Assembly (NCBI GenBank): GCA_964570285.1
Contig: CAZMXP010000016.1
Span: forward strand, 16,584-80,583
Reading direction: 5' to 3'
DNA: 64,000 nucleotides
Source of the DNA: CAZMXP01 sp964570285
Lineage (GTDB): Bacteria > Planctomycetota > PLA2
The notes beneath the pieces were generated by a model. That model worked only from the letters and a program-made list of their open reading frames with translations, did not search any database and was not told the DNA's origin. The position numbers were made by a program, and so were the translations under genes. Below, in pieces: positions 47,029 through 57,176 of the stretch. The first letter of the stretch is position 1. Each line of letters begins with the position of its first letter.

Positions 47029-50000
47029 ATGGACCCCGCGGAGATCGGCAGGAGGATCGGAGAGGTTCTTCGCGGCGATCGCGATCGCGGTCGGCTGGCC
47101 CCCCTCTCCTCCTACCAGCGCCGTTTCCCGGGCTGCGAGGAGATCATCGCCCGCGTCTATGAGGTCGTCGCCGAGGGCGGTGAGGCGGGAGTTGCACGCG
47201 GCGGGGAGAGTCCCGCCGCGGCCGCCCCCGACGCTTCGCCCGTCCCCCCGCCCTCGCGGTACCGGCAGCTCGGCGAGATCGCCCGCGGGGGCATGGGGGC
47301 AATCCTACGCGTCCGCGACGAGGCGCTCGACCGCGAGCTGGCGATGAAGGTCGTCCTCGGGGAAGACCCGACCGAACCCGGCTCGCCCGCCCCGGTCGGC
47401 CCGCTGACGCGGCGCTTCCTCGTCGAGGCGAAGATCACCGCGCGGCTCGACCATCCGGGCGTCGTCCCGGTGCACGAACTCGGCGCCGACGAGCAGGGCC
47501 GCCCCTACTTCACGATGAAACTGATCCGGGGCGGGCAGACGCTCGCGGAGGTCTTCCGCCGGGCGCATGGCGACGACCCCGAATTCACCCTTCCCCGCGT
47601 CGTCCAGATCTTCGTGCGCATCCTCGAGGCCCTCGCCTTCGCCCACCAGAAGGGGATCATCCACCGGGACCTGAAGCCCGCCAACGTGATGGTGGGTGAC
47701 TTCGGCGAGGTCTACGTGATGGACTGGGGCCTCGCGAAGGTGGTCGGCGAAGCCGACGAGCCGCTCAACCTGCCCGGGCGACCCGAGGGCGCCGCGACGG
47801 GCCTCACGGAGGCGGGGCAGATCCTCGGGACGCCGGCCTACATGCCGATCGAGCAGGCCCGGAACGAGGCGCTCGACGCCCGGGCCGACGTCTACGCCGT
47901 CGGCGCGATGCTCTACGAGTTCCTCGGCGGCGTCCACCCCTTCGGCGATCGCGGCCAGACGGTGACGACGGGGCAGATCCTCGTCGGACTGGTCACGGGT
48001 CCGCCGGCGGCGCTCGCAGGTCTCGCCCCCCGCGCCCCCCCGGAGATCCTCTCCATTGTCAACAAGGCGATGGCGAGGGAGCGGACCGATCGCTATGCCA
48101 CGGCCGCGGAGTTCGCGCGCGACCTGCGCAGTTTCGTCGAGGGACGCGTCGTCCGCGCCCACGAGGCCGGGGCTTGGGCGGAGATCCGGAAGTGGATCGG
48201 GAGGAATCGCGCGCTGGCGGGGGCGAGCGCGACGGCGCTGCTGCTGCTCGTCGCCGGCCTCGTCGCCTCGATCACGCTGGGGCTGAAGGCCGACCGGGAG
48301 CGCGACGCGGCCCGGCGTTACGCCTACCGCGCGACGATCGGCGCGGCGAGCGCGGATCTCGTCAACCAGGACCTGTATGCGGCGCGGCTGCGACTGACGC
48401 AGGCACCCGAGGACCTGCGCGGATGGGAATGGCGCCACCTCTTCGGCCGGCTCGACGAGAGCCTCCAGGTTTTCGAGGGCACGGGCATGGCCTTCGCCCC
48501 GTCGGGCGCGCTGAGGGTCATCGACCCGGCCGGAGTCGTACGCGAGTACGACCTCTCCCGCGGCACGAGCCGCGAGTTGGCGAGGGTCGCGCGGGAGGGC
48601 GCGGAGGCGTGGGTCTCGAGCGACGGGGATGCGGTCTGCTCCGTCCGGGAGCGGCCGGGAGAGCGGGACACCTACGACGTCTCCTTCGCCGACCTCGGGG
48701 GTGGCGCCGCCGCCCCCACCGTCACGTTGCGGATCTGGGACCGGAAGTGGAATCGCGGCTTCCGGATGCCCAACTTCATCTACACGGGGCTGGACCGGCG
48801 CGTGCACGTTCGGGACGCATACTCCGGCGCCGAGATGATCCCGGCGTCGCTTCGAGACGGACCGGAAGCGGTGCTGATGGCGATCGCGAGCGGGCCCGGC
48901 GGCGGGGACGGGCGCTTCCTGCTCGTGCAGCAGGGTTCCGAGGCGCTGGCGTTTGACGTCGAGGCCGACCGGATCCTCCTGCGGACCGGCTACCCCCGCT
49001 ATGCGCGGCCGAGCGCCATGGCCCTCGATCCGGCGCATGCCAGGCTCGCGCTCCTCGGCGAGGACGGCGGCGTGGAGATCCGGGAGGTCGCCACCGGTGG
49101 GGTGACGGCCTTCGGGAGAGTCGAGGCTCACGCACAGGAGGGGTTTGTCTGTTTCGATCCGACCGGTCGCATGCTGGCCACCGGCGGAAAGGACCGCGCG
49201 GTGCGCCTCTTCGATAGCGCGACCGGCGCGCTGATTCGCACGTTGCGAGGCCATATGCGGCCCGTCGAAGAGGGGGCGTTCACCCCGGACGGAGAGTACC
49301 TCGTGACAAGGGACGCGGGGTCGGAGGTGCGCGTGTGGGCCGCACGCGGCACCGATCCCACCGTGTTCCGCGGGCACGCCTCCTACATCTACGCGGTGGC
49401 CTTCTCGCCGGACGGGTCGCGCGTCTACTCCGGCGGCTGGGACGGGTTTGTCGACCAGGGGGGCGCGCTCCGCATCTGGGATGTCGCGACGGGAACGCCG
49501 GTCGCCGCCCTGGGGGACGCCGCGGACGGGAGTTGCATCTTCTCGCTTGCGCTGACGCGGGACGGGAAGCGGATCGTGGCGACAGGCGGCGTCCGGCCGG
49601 AATTCCGGGGCGGGCCGCTCCGCGTCTGGGACGCGGAGACGGGCCGCATCGTGACGGAGTGCCCGGGAACCTACCGGGCCCTCTGCCTGCATCCGGACGG
49701 CCGCCGGGCCGTGGGGCTGCAGTTCGGGGCGAGCTTCGAGTCGGAGGGCGACGTCTTCCACGTCCTCGACATCGGGTCGGGGGCACTCCTCGGCAGCTTC
49801 CTGCCCAAGCCTGTGGTGTGGGCCGCCTACTCGGTGGACCCCGCATGCAGCCCGGACGGACACTGGATCGCCACGTCGAGCGCCGATGCCACGGAGGTCA
49901 TCCTTTGGGATGCCGCGACCTGCCGCGAGGACCGGCGCCTCGCGCTCGGCGGCGGGCAGCTCGCCTCCATCACCTTCAGCCCCGACGGCACTCGACTCCT

Positions 50001-50508
50001 CACCACCGCCACCGACGAGAGCTGGAGCGTCTGGGAGGTCGCCACAGGCGCCCGGATCACGATGCAGACCGGAACCGGGAACGAGGTGCTCACGGGGAAA
50101 TTCGCGCCGGACGGGCGGTGGATCCTGACCGGCGGCCGCGACCGGATGCTGCGGCTGTGGGATGCGCGGACCTTCGAGGAGATCGCCCGCCTGCCGGGCC
50201 ACGACGACTACATCAAGAGCGTCGACGCAAGCCACGACGGCGAGATCCTCGCCACCGCCTCCGGGGACCGCACCGTGCGGATCTGGCAGACGCGCACCGC
50301 CGCGCAGATCCACGTCGCGCAGATCGAGCGGCGGAGGCTTGCCGCGGAGCTCGGGCCCGAAGTCGAGGCGCTCTTCGGCGAACTGGAGGACGCGCACGCC
50401 GTCGTCGCGAAGCTGCGGGCGACGCGCCACGGACGGGCGCTCGAGGTCGCGCTCCAGATCGCCCTCGCCGAATCCGTGGCGCGAGCGGCCGCGGAGAAGC
50501 CGCGCTGA
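47029..50508 (+). CDS. Ser/Thr protein kinase fused to WD40 repeats
   Basis: 1159 aa. TAGACT lies 11 nt before the ATG. Kinase domain (about residues 75-380) with GEIARGGMGAILRVRD, catalytic HRDLKPANVMVG and the DFG position as MDWGLAK, a variant typical of Planctomycetota kinases. One TM helix (ALLLLVAGLVASITLGL, about 405) is followed by a WD40 propeller region (VWAARGTDPTVFRGHASYIY; RLWDARTFEEIARLPGHDDYI). A membrane sensor kinase; ligand and targets unknown. Confidence 0.9.
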   Translation: MDPAEIGRRIGEVLRGDRDRGRLAPLSSYQRRFPGCEEIIARVYEVVAEGGEAGVARGGESPAAAAPDASPVPPPSRYRQLGEIARGGMGAILRVRDEALDRELAMKVVLGEDPTEPGSPAPVGPLTRRFLVEAKITARLDHPGVVPVHELGADEQGRPYFTMKLIRGGQTLAEVFRRAHGDDPEFTLPRVVQIFVRILEALAFAHQKGIIHRDLKPANVMVGDFGEVYVMDWGLAKVVGEADEPLNLPGRPEGAATGLTEAGQILGTPAYMPIEQARNEALDARADVYAVGAMLYEFLGGVHPFGDRGQTVTTGQILVGLVTGPPAALAGLAPRAPPEILSIVNKAMARERTDRYATAAEFARDLRSFVEGRVVRAHEAGAWAEIRKWIGRNRALAGASATALLLLVAGLVASITLGLKADRERDAARRYAYRATIGAASADLVNQDLYAARLRLTQAPEDLRGWEWRHLFGRLDESLQVFEGTGMAFAPSGALRVIDPAGVVREYDLSRGTSRELARVAREGAEAWVSSDGDAVCSVRERPGERDTYDVSFADLGGGAAAPTVTLRIWDRKWNRGFRMPNFIYTGLDRRVHVRDAYSGAEMIPASLRDGPEAVLMAIASGPGGGDGRFLLVQQGSEALAFDVEADRILLRTGYPRYARPSAMALDPAHARLALLGEDGGVEIREVATGGVTAFGRVEAHAQEGFVCFDPTGRMLATGGKDRAVRLFDSATGALIRTLRGHMRPVEEGAFTPDGEYLVTRDAGSEVRVWAARGTDPTVFRGHASYIYAVAFSPDGSRVYSGGWDGFVDQGGALRIWDVATGTPVAALGDAADGSCIFSLALTRDGKRIVATGGVRPEFRGGPLRVWDAETGRIVTECPGTYRALCLHPDGRRAVGLQFGASFESEGDVFHVLDIGSGALLGSFLPKPVVWAAYSVDPACSPDGHWIATSSADATEVILWDAATCREDRRLALGGGQLASITFSPDGTRLLTTATDESWSVWEVATGARITMQTGTGNEVLTGKFAPDGRWILTGGRDRMLRLWDARTFEEIARLPGHDDYIKSVDASHDGEILATASGDRTVRIWQTRTAAQIHVAQIERRRLAAELGPEVEALFGELEDAHAVVAKLRATRHGRALEVALQIALAESVARAAAEKPR

Positions 50509-50558
50509 CAGGGCGTGCTCGGATGGTGAGGGGGCGCGGGGGCCGCTGCTCCTTGGTG

Positions 50559-50855
50559 TCAGAACGCCAGCGGCGCCTCGAAGCGAAGCGCGCCGCCCGC
50601 GGCGGTGGCGCGCACGACGACGGCGCGGGTCGCCATCACGAGCACGTCGCCCGGGTCGCGCCCCGGCACGCGCGCGACAAGCTGCACCTCGACATGGTCG
50701 CCGGCCTTGAGCCCGTGGGGCGCCCCGGCGCGGAAGCGCAGCCCCGACGCGCTGACCGAGTCGGTCTCGAGGTGGTCGATCACCCTCCGGGTGCGCCCCT
50801 CCTGCACGGAGACGGCGTAGCGGAGTTCGTGGCGATAATCCCTGCGACGTTCCAT
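50559..50855 (-). CDS. PilZ-domain protein
   Basis: 98 aa. RRDYRHELRYAV and TDSVSASGLRFR match the two PilZ motifs (RxxxR and (D/N)xSxxG), suggesting cyclic-di-GMP binding. It stands alone on the minus strand between the kinase and the sugar gene cluster. The output partner is unknown. Confidence 0.7.
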   Translation of the reverse strand: MERRRDYRHELRYAVSVQEGRTRRVIDHLETDSVSASGLRFRAGAPHGLKAGDHVEVQLVARVPGRDPGDVLVMATRAVVVRATAAGGALRFEAPLAF

Positions 50856-50934
50856 GCTCTTCGCGGCCGGGTTCGCAAAGGCCGGGCCACGCCGCCCCGT
50901 CACGCGCCGGGCGGGGAAACGTCCAAAACAATCG

Positions 50935-52056
50935 TCATCGGGCGCCGTAGAAGGCTCGGATCGCCTCCGCGACGCGCGCGCGCCCCGCATCCCCCAGATG
51001 GGAGTGGACCGGCAGCGCGAGCACCTCCTTGCAGGCGGCCTCCGCAACCGGGAAGGTGCCGGACGAGAGCCCGAGGCTCCGCAGCGCCGGCATGCGATGG
51101 AGCGGCTGCGGATAGAAGACCCGCGTCTCGATCGAGTGCCCCGCGAGGTACTCCTTCAGTTCGTCACGACGTGAGGCGCGCACCACATATTGGTGGTAGA
51201 CGTGCTTGCCATGAGGGGAGGGGGCCGGGGGGAGGAGGCCGTCGATGCCCGCGAGCGCCTCGTCGTAGAAGCGCGCGTTCCGCTGGCGCGCCTCCTCCCA
51301 TGCGGCGAGGCGGCCCAGCTTGACGCGCAGCACCGCAGCCTGGAAGCCATCGAGGCGCGAGTTGCGACCGACGCGCTCGTAGTGGTAGGTGCGGTCGGAC
51401 TCGCGGTGCACCTCGCCGTGGGCGCGCAGGCTGCGGACCAGCGCGGCGATGTTTGGGTCTCCCGTCGTCACGGCGCCCGCGTCCCCCGCGGCCCCCAGAT
51501 TCTTTGTCACATAGAAGCTGAAGCAGCCGGCGAGGCCAAGCCCCCCTGCTGGACGACCCTTGTAGGTCGCGCCGACGGCCTGTGCGGCGTCCTCGATGAT
51601 CGGGAGGTCGCGTTGCGCGAGCGCATCGAGGTCGGCGCAGCGGCCGTAGAGATGCACGGGGAGCAGCGCGGCGGTCTTCGGCCCGACGGCCGCGGCGACC
51701 GCCGCGGGGTCGAGGTTGTAGGAGTCGGCCTCGATGTCGGCGAAGCGGAGGAGGAAGCCTGACTGCAACACCGCCTCGGCGGTGGCGAAGAAGGTGAAGG
51801 GCGTGGTGACGACCTCGCCGCGGCGCCCCTGCTCCTTCAACGCGTCGAGCACGAGCAGGATCGCGTCGGTGCCGCTGTTGACGCCCACCGCGTGGGCGAC
51901 GCCGAGGTGGCGGGCGAACTCCGTCTCGAAGGCGGCGGCCTCCGGGCCGAGGATGAAGGCGCCGCTGTCGAGCACGCGGCGCAGCGCCTCCTCGAGTTCG
52001 GCGCGGACCTCCGCGTGCTGCGACTTCAGGTCGACGAGGCGGACCGGTTCCGGCAT
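50935..52056 (-). CDS. DegT/DnrJ/EryC1 sugar aminotransferase
   Basis: 373 aa. PLP-dependent fold with GVNSGTDAILLVL, IIEDAAQAVGA, the PLP lysine in SFYVTKNLGAAGDAG, and NSRLDGFQAAVL. The family aminates keto-sugar nucleotides. Together with the oxidoreductase 10 nt upstream it resembles the WbpE/WlbC plus WlbA pairs that make 3-amino-3-deoxy sugars; this is inferred. Confidence 0.85.
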   Translation of the reverse strand: MPEPVRLVDLKSQHAEVRAELEEALRRVLDSGAFILGPEAAAFETEFARHLGVAHAVGVNSGTDAILLVLDALKEQGRRGEVVTTPFTFFATAEAVLQSGFLLRFADIEADSYNLDPAAVAAAVGPKTAALLPVHLYGRCADLDALAQRDLPIIEDAAQAVGATYKGRPAGGLGLAGCFSFYVTKNLGAAGDAGAVTTGDPNIAALVRSLRAHGEVHRESDRTYHYERVGRNSRLDGFQAAVLRVKLGRLAAWEEARQRNARFYDEALAGIDGLLPPAPSPHGKHVYHQYVVRASRRDELKEYLAGHSIETRVFYPQPLHRMPALRSLGLSSGTFPVAEAACKEVLALPVHSHLGDAGRARVAEAIRAFYGAR

Positions 52057-52066
52057 CGCTGCAAGG

Positions 52067-53080
52067 TTACAGCACGGTGGCCAGATCCACCGGGATGCCC
52101 CCCTGCCGCAGCGACCGCTGGGCCGCGTCGAGGATGTCCACGACGAGGATGCCCTCCTCGCCCGGCGTGCGGGGGGTCTTCCCCTCGCGGACGCACTCGA
52201 CGAAGTGGGCGAGTTCGACCGAGAGCGGCTCGGTGGCGGCGAAGGGGGGCAGGCGGATCTCGCCGCTCCGGAGCGCGAGGTTCTCTCCATAGACCCAGTA
52301 GCCTGCGGGGGCGTCCACGCCCTGGTCGAAGATCTTCACCTTCTCCCGCGGCTCCATGTCGTCGAAGATCGCCATCTTGCGCTCCCCCACCACCGTGAAG
52401 CGGCGCACCTTGTGCGGGTCGAGCCAGGAGAGGTGCATCTGCCCGATGCCGCCGCCGGCAAAGCGGAGCGTCAGGAAGGCGAGGTCCTCGACCCCTTCGC
52501 GGACGTAGGCGGCCCCGTGGGCGGCGACCGAGAGCGGCGTGCCGGCAAAGAGCGCGAGCATCAGCGAGAGGTCGTGCGGGCCGAGGGAGAAGAGCACGTT
52601 CTCGTCCGCGCGCACGGTGCCGAAGTTGAGCCGCTGCGACGCGATGCAGCGGATCGGGCCCAACTCCTCCCGCGCGACTCGGAAGAGCACCTCGACGGCG
52701 GGGTGGTAGCGCAGCAGGTGGCCCACCTGCAGCAGCACGCCGGCGCTGCGCGCCGCCGAGACCGCCGCGCGGGCCGATGCCGGATCGAGCGCGAGCGGCT
52801 TCTCGACAAAGACGTGCTTGCCCGCCCGTGCCGCCGCGATGACCAGCGCCGCGTGCGTCGGCGCGTTGGTCGCGATCAGCACGGCATCAATGTCCTTGCG
52901 CGAGAGCAGGCGCTGCTCGTGCTCGTGGACATCCACGCCGGAGTGGCGCGCGGTGACGAGCGTGCGCTTGCGCGCGTCGGACTCCGCGACCGCGACGAGT
53001 CGCGCGCCCGGCGTCGCATCCGCCACGCGCACGACGTTGCGCCCCCACGCGCCGTAGCCGAGACAACCCAACCGGATCAT
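52067..53080 (-). CDS. Gfo/Idh/MocA-family oxidoreductase
   Basis: 337 aa. Rossmann start LGCLGYGAWGRNVVRV, AVLIATNAPTHAALVIAAA, and the family hallmark HVFVEKPLAL followed by LLQVGHLLRYHPAV. It may oxidise position 3 of a UDP-sugar acid as WlbA does, with the downstream aminotransferase acting next. Substrate not proven. Confidence 0.82.
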   Translation of the reverse strand: MIRLGCLGYGAWGRNVVRVADATPGARLVAVAESDARKRTLVTARHSGVDVHEHEQRLLSRKDIDAVLIATNAPTHAALVIAAARAGKHVFVEKPLALDPASARAAVSAARSAGVLLQVGHLLRYHPAVEVLFRVAREELGPIRCIASQRLNFGTVRADENVLFSLGPHDLSLMLALFAGTPLSVAAHGAAYVREGVEDLAFLTLRFAGGGIGQMHLSWLDPHKVRRFTVVGERKMAIFDDMEPREKVKIFDQGVDAPAGYWVYGENLALRSGEIRLPPFAATEPLSVELAHFVECVREGKTPRTPGEEGILVVDILDAAQRSLRQGGIPVDLATVL

Positions 53081-53183
53081 GTGAGGCGCCGAGGGTGACG
53101 CGGGCGGGTCATCGCGCCGTCACGGCGGCTTGCAGGCGGGAGTTGGCGAGCCACCCTGCCTACAGCCTCAGCCTACAGTCTTC

Positions 53184-54119
53184 CTACCTGTTCTTCCGGT
53201 ACCAGTCGAGCGTCATCTGCAGCCCGTCCATGATCGACAGGCGGGGGCGGAAGCCGAGCATCTCCTGCGCCTTCGTCGTGTCGGCGAGGCTGTGGCGGAT
53301 GTCGCCGGGGCGCGCGTCCTCGTACTTGGGCTGGATCTCCTTGCCGAGAAGCCCGTTGATCATGTTCACAAGGCCGTTGATCGTGATGCGGCTGCCCGTG
53401 CCGATGTTGAAGAGTTCCCCCTCCGCCTTCGGCGCGATGCAGGCGGACTTGATCGCCTCGATCACGTCGCTGATATGTACGAAGTCGCGGCTCTGCTTGC
53501 CGTCGCCGGCGATGACCGGCGGCTTGCCGTCGAGCAGCGTCGTGACGAACCGGCCCACGACGGGCGCGTAGGTGCCCGTCGTCTCCTGGTAGGGCCCGTA
53601 GATGTTGAACGCGCGCAGGATCACCGTCTGGAGGCCGTAGGTGCTGAAGAAGACCTTGCACTGGTTCTCGGCGGCGATCGTCGAGACCGCGTAGGGCGAG
53701 AGCGGCATCTCGGTCATGGATTCCAGCTTCGGCAGCGCCGGCGTCTCCCCGTAGGCGGTCGCCGAGCCGATGTAGATGAACCGCTTCACCTTCGCGTCGC
53801 GGGCCGCGACGAGCGCGCTCAGCGTGCCGGCCGCGTTGCGCTGCAACGTCAGCGACGGCGCCTTGATCGACCGCAGCACGCTCGGCTGGCCGGCGAGGTG
53901 GACGACATAGTCGTGGCCTCGCGTCGCCTTCTTCAGCTCCTTGCCCTCGAGGACATCCCCCTCGATGACCTTCACATCCTTCGGCAGGTCGCGCACCTGC
54001 TTCTTCTTGCCGGTGGAGAAGTCATCGTAGATCGTGACCTTCTCCCCGGAGGCGCAAAGGTGGTGGACAAGGTTCAGGCCGACGAACCCTGCTCCGCCGG
54101 TGACGAGGAACTTGCTCAT
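53184..54119 (-). CDS. NAD-dependent sugar epimerase/dehydratase, altered YxxxK motif
   Basis: 311 aa. Extended SDR: Rossmann motif VTGGAGFVGLNLV, VVHLAGQPSV, IYIGSATAYGE (Ser119) and NIYGPYQ. The catalytic tyrosine is present (Tyr143), but the motif reads YAVST, so the lysine four residues on is Thr147. The family normally needs this Lys for cofactor binding. Probably a UDP-sugar epimerase in origin; activity in doubt. Confidence 0.8.
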   Translation of the reverse strand: MSKFLVTGGAGFVGLNLVHHLCASGEKVTIYDDFSTGKKKQVRDLPKDVKVIEGDVLEGKELKKATRGHDYVVHLAGQPSVLRSIKAPSLTLQRNAAGTLSALVAARDAKVKRFIYIGSATAYGETPALPKLESMTEMPLSPYAVSTIAAENQCKVFFSTYGLQTVILRAFNIYGPYQETTGTYAPVVGRFVTTLLDGKPPVIAGDGKQSRDFVHISDVIEAIKSACIAPKAEGELFNIGTGSRITINGLVNMINGLLGKEIQPKYEDARPGDIRHSLADTTKAQEMLGFRPRLSIMDGLQMTLDWYRKNR

Positions 54120-54342
54120 GCGGCGACTGAGGCCTTTCCCGCCCTCCCGGCGGCGTATGAAGTGTCGCCTTCTACGAAACCCGGGCCGATAGTGTCAAGC
54201 AACGGCCGGGGGGGGAGGGGATGGGAGGGGGTCTTGGGGGCGTGGGCCGCGGGCCCCCTGCCCCCCGGCCGTTGTTAGGTAGGAACGTGTCCGGGGCCCG
54301 TTGGCCTCGCCATGTCGCGGAGGCCACACCCCGGACACGCTC

Positions 54343-55683
54343 CTAGACGGAGAGGCAGTCGGCGAGGAAGCCGGTGTCGTACTCGCCGCGGCGGAAGAGG
54401 GCGTTCTTGACGATCTCGCGGTGGATCGGGATGGTCGTCTTGATCCCCTCGATCACGTACTCGTCGAGCGCCCTTGCGAGGCGCCCCAGCGCCTCCGCCC
54501 TCGTGTCGGCGCTGACGATCAGCTTCGCGACCAGCGAGTCGTAGTTCGGGGGCACCTTGTAGCCCGCGTAGGCGTGCGAGTCGATGCGGATGCCCGGCCC
54601 CCCGGGGGGGATGTAGCGCGTGATCAGGCCGGGGCTCGGCTGGAAGTTCCTCGCGGGATCCTCGGCGTTGATGCGCACCTCGATCGCATGTCCCCTCGCC
54701 TTCACGTCCCCCTGCTCGAAGGAGAGCTTCTCGCCCGCCGCGACGCGGATCTGCTCCTTCACGATGTCGATCCCGGTCACCTGCTCCGTGACCGGATGCT
54801 CGACCTGCACGCGGCAGTTCACCTCGATGAAGTAGAACTCCTTGCCCGCGACGAGGAACTCGACCGTGCCCGCGCCCTTGTACTTGGCGGCCTTCGCGAG
54901 GCGGATCGCCGAGCGCCCCATCGTGCGGCGCAGCGACTCCGACAGCGCCGGGCTCGGCGACTCCTCGACGAGCTTCTGGTGGCGCCGCTGCACGCTGCAC
55001 TCGCGCTCCCCGAGGTGGACGACGTTGCCGTGCCCGTCGGCGAGGATCTGGAACTCGATGTGGCGCGGCCGGTCGAGGTACTTCTCGAGGTAGACGCCCG
55101 CCTCGCCGAAGGCCTGCTGCGCCTCCGACCGCGCCTGGTGGAACGCGTTCACGAGGCTCATGTTGTTGTTGGCGACGCGCATGCCGCGCCCCCCGCCCCC
55201 CGCCGTCGCCTTGATCAGCACCGGGTATCCGATCCGCTGCGCCGTCTCCACGGCCATCTGCTCGTCGGCGATCAGCCCGTCGCTGCCGGGCACCACCGGC
55301 ACCTTCGCGAGCTTCGCCATCGCGCGCGCCGTCGCCTTGTCGCCCAGCTTGCGCATCGTGTCGGCGTCGGGCCCGATGAACTCGATGCTGTGCTCGCGGC
55401 AGGTCTGGGCGAACTCCGCGTTCTCGCTCAGGAAGCCGTAGCCCGGGTGGATCGCGTCCACGTCCGCGACCTCGGCCGCGCTGATGATGCTCGCGATCTT
55501 CAGGTAGGAGGCCGAACTCGGCCCGGGCCCGATGCAGATCATCTCGTCGGCGAGCGCGAGGTAGGCGGCCCCCTCGTCGGCCTTGCTGTAGACCGCGACG
55601 GTGTCGATGTCCATCTCGCGGGCGGCACGAAGCACCCGCAGGGCGATCTCCCCTCGATTGGCGACCAGGATGCGCTGGAACAC
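54343..55683 (-). CDS. accC: Biotin carboxylase subunit of acetyl-CoA carboxylase
   Basis: 446 aa. ILVANRGEIALRVLRAARE, GYGFLSENAEFA, IKATAGGGGRGMRV, FEVNCR-type FIEVNCRVQVEHPVTE and the C-terminal domain. It carboxylates the biotin of AccB using ATP and bicarbonate. 12 nt separate it from accB upstream. The gap 54120-54342 shows no gene. Confidence 0.95.
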   Translation of the reverse strand: MFQRILVANRGEIALRVLRAAREMDIDTVAVYSKADEGAAYLALADEMICIGPGPSSASYLKIASIISAAEVADVDAIHPGYGFLSENAEFAQTCREHSIEFIGPDADTMRKLGDKATARAMAKLAKVPVVPGSDGLIADEQMAVETAQRIGYPVLIKATAGGGGRGMRVANNNMSLVNAFHQARSEAQQAFGEAGVYLEKYLDRPRHIEFQILADGHGNVVHLGERECSVQRRHQKLVEESPSPALSESLRRTMGRSAIRLAKAAKYKGAGTVEFLVAGKEFYFIEVNCRVQVEHPVTEQVTGIDIVKEQIRVAAGEKLSFEQGDVKARGHAIEVRINAEDPARNFQPSPGLITRYIPPGGPGIRIDSHAYAGYKVPPNYDSLVAKLIVSADTRAEALGRLARALDEYVIEGIKTTIPIHREIVKNALFRRGEYDTGFLADCLSV

Positions 55684-55695
55684 GGGCTCCGGCGC

Positions 55696-56166
55696 CTAGG
55701 CGGGCTTGACCAGGAAGAGCGGCTGGCCGTACTCGACCGCCTCCGCGTTCTGCACGCAGACCTTGACGATCTCGCCGCTGCACTCCGCCTTGATCTCGTT
55801 CATGACCTTCATCGCCTCGAGGATGCAGACCACGCTCTCCGGCGAGACGCGGGCGCCGACCTCGATATAGGAGTCCGACTCCGGCGAGGCCGACCGGTAG
55901 AAGGTGCCCACCATCGGCGCGCTGATCGTGTGCAGCGCGACCTCGGCGGGAGCCGGGGCCAGGGGAAGGGCGGCCGGCGCCTGGGCGAGGTTTGGGGGGC
56001 CCGGGGGCGCCGCCGCGGCGGGCGCCGCCGCGAGCGCGGGCAGGGCGACGCCGCCCGTCTCCTGCTTGCGCAGGCGCAGGCGCTTGCCCTCCTCCTCGAT
56101 CTCGATCTCGACGAGATCGTTCTCGTTCATGATCTCGACGATCTTCTTCAGGTCCTTGACGTCCAT
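55696..56166 (-). CDS. accB: Biotin carboxyl carrier protein
   Basis: 156 aa from ATG preceded by GGAGGTG. Helical N-terminus, Ala/Pro hinge (about residues 40-72), and the biotinyl domain with EAMKVMNEI (biotinylated Lys) and ISAPMVGTFYRS. Partner of AccC encoded next. Confidence 0.95.
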   Translation of the reverse strand: MDVKDLKKIVEIMNENDLVEIEIEEEGKRLRLRKQETGGVALPALAAAPAAAAPPGPPNLAQAPAALPLAPAPAEVALHTISAPMVGTFYRSASPESDSYIEVGARVSPESVVCILEAMKVMNEIKAECSGEIVKVCVQNAEAVEYGQPLFLVKPA

Positions 56167-56177
56167 CCGCACCTCCG

Positions 56178-57176
56178 TCAGGTCCCCGTCGCGATCCCGA
56201 GCGCGCGCTCCGCGATCTGCACCGCGTTCAGCGCCGCGCCCTTGCGCAACTGGTCCATGACGCACCATAGGGCGAGCCCGGGCTCGAACGCCCGGTCGGC
56301 CCGGATTCTACCCACATGAACCTCATCGCCGCCCGCGACCTGCCGGGGGGTCGGGAACCCCTCCCGCCAGGCCACGACGCCGGGGCGTCCGTCATAGGCG
56401 CGCCGCGCCTCCTCGGGCGTGATCGGACGCCGCGTCTCGACATGCACCGCCTCGGAGTGCGCGCGATAGACCGGCACGCGGACGCAGGTCGCCGAGACCG
56501 GCAGGCCGGGCAGGCCGAAGATGCGCCGGGTCTCCTCGCGCACCTTCGTCTCCTCGGTGCTGTAGCCGTCGGGGCCGATCGCCTGCACGAAGGGGATCAC
56601 GTTGTGGGCGATCACCGCCGGGAAGATCTCATGGCGCGGCTCGGCGCCCTGCCGGTCGGCCTCCTCCTGCGCCCGCATCTCCTCGAGGGCCCGCGCGCCC
56701 GCGCCGCTGACCGCCTGGTAGGAGCAGACGACGATCCGGGCGACGCCCGCCAGCGCCCGGATCGGTTCGAGCGCCATGCAGAGCAGGATCGTGCTGCAGT
56801 TGGGGTTCGCGATGATGCCCCCGTGGTTCGCGAGTTCGTGGCCGTTGATCTCGGGCACCACGAGCGGGCAGTGCGGATCCATCCGGAAGGCGCTCGAGTT
56901 GTCGACCACGAGCGCCCCGGCATCCCTCGCCGCGGGCGCCAGCGCCCGGGAGACCGGGGCACCCGCGCTGAACAGCGCGAGATCGACCCCCGCAAAACTC
57001 CCCGGCGTCGCCTCTTCGACCGGATACTCCTGCCCGAACGCCTCGACGGTCGAGCCCGCCGACCGTCCCGAGGCGAGGAGTTTCAACCGGGAGAGCGGGT
57101 ACTTCCTCGATGCCAGCACCGCGAGCATCTCGCGCCCTACGGCCCCCGTGGCCCCCACAATGGCAACCGAACTCAA
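56178..57176 (-). CDS. asd: Aspartate-semialdehyde dehydrogenase
   Basis: 332 aa, TTG start in a TTGA overlap with moaC. NADP-binding VAIVGATGAVGREML, phosphate-binding SGRSAGS, active-site Cys in NPNCSTI, and QAVSGAGARALEEM. It makes aspartate semialdehyde for lysine/diaminopimelate, threonine and methionine synthesis. Confidence 0.93.
   Translation of the reverse strand: MSSVAIVGATGAVGREMLAVLASRKYPLSRLKLLASGRSAGSTVEAFGQEYPVEEATPGSFAGVDLALFSAGAPVSRALAPAARDAGALVVDNSSAFRMDPHCPLVVPEINGHELANHGGIIANPNCSTILLCMALEPIRALAGVARIVVCSYQAVSGAGARALEEMRAQEEADRQGAEPRHEIFPAVIAHNVIPFVQAIGPDGYSTEETKVREETRRIFGLPGLPVSATCVRVPVYRAHSEAVHVETRRPITPEEARRAYDGRPGVVAWREGFPTPRQVAGGDEVHVGRIRADRAFEPGLALWCVMDQLRKGAALNAVQIAERALGIATGT

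Noticed and set aside
54120..54342. Possible small RNA or regulatory element upstream of accC
   Set aside because: Only G/C runs and a CCGGGGCCCG-like palindrome near 54292; no structure with a clear terminator or promoter.
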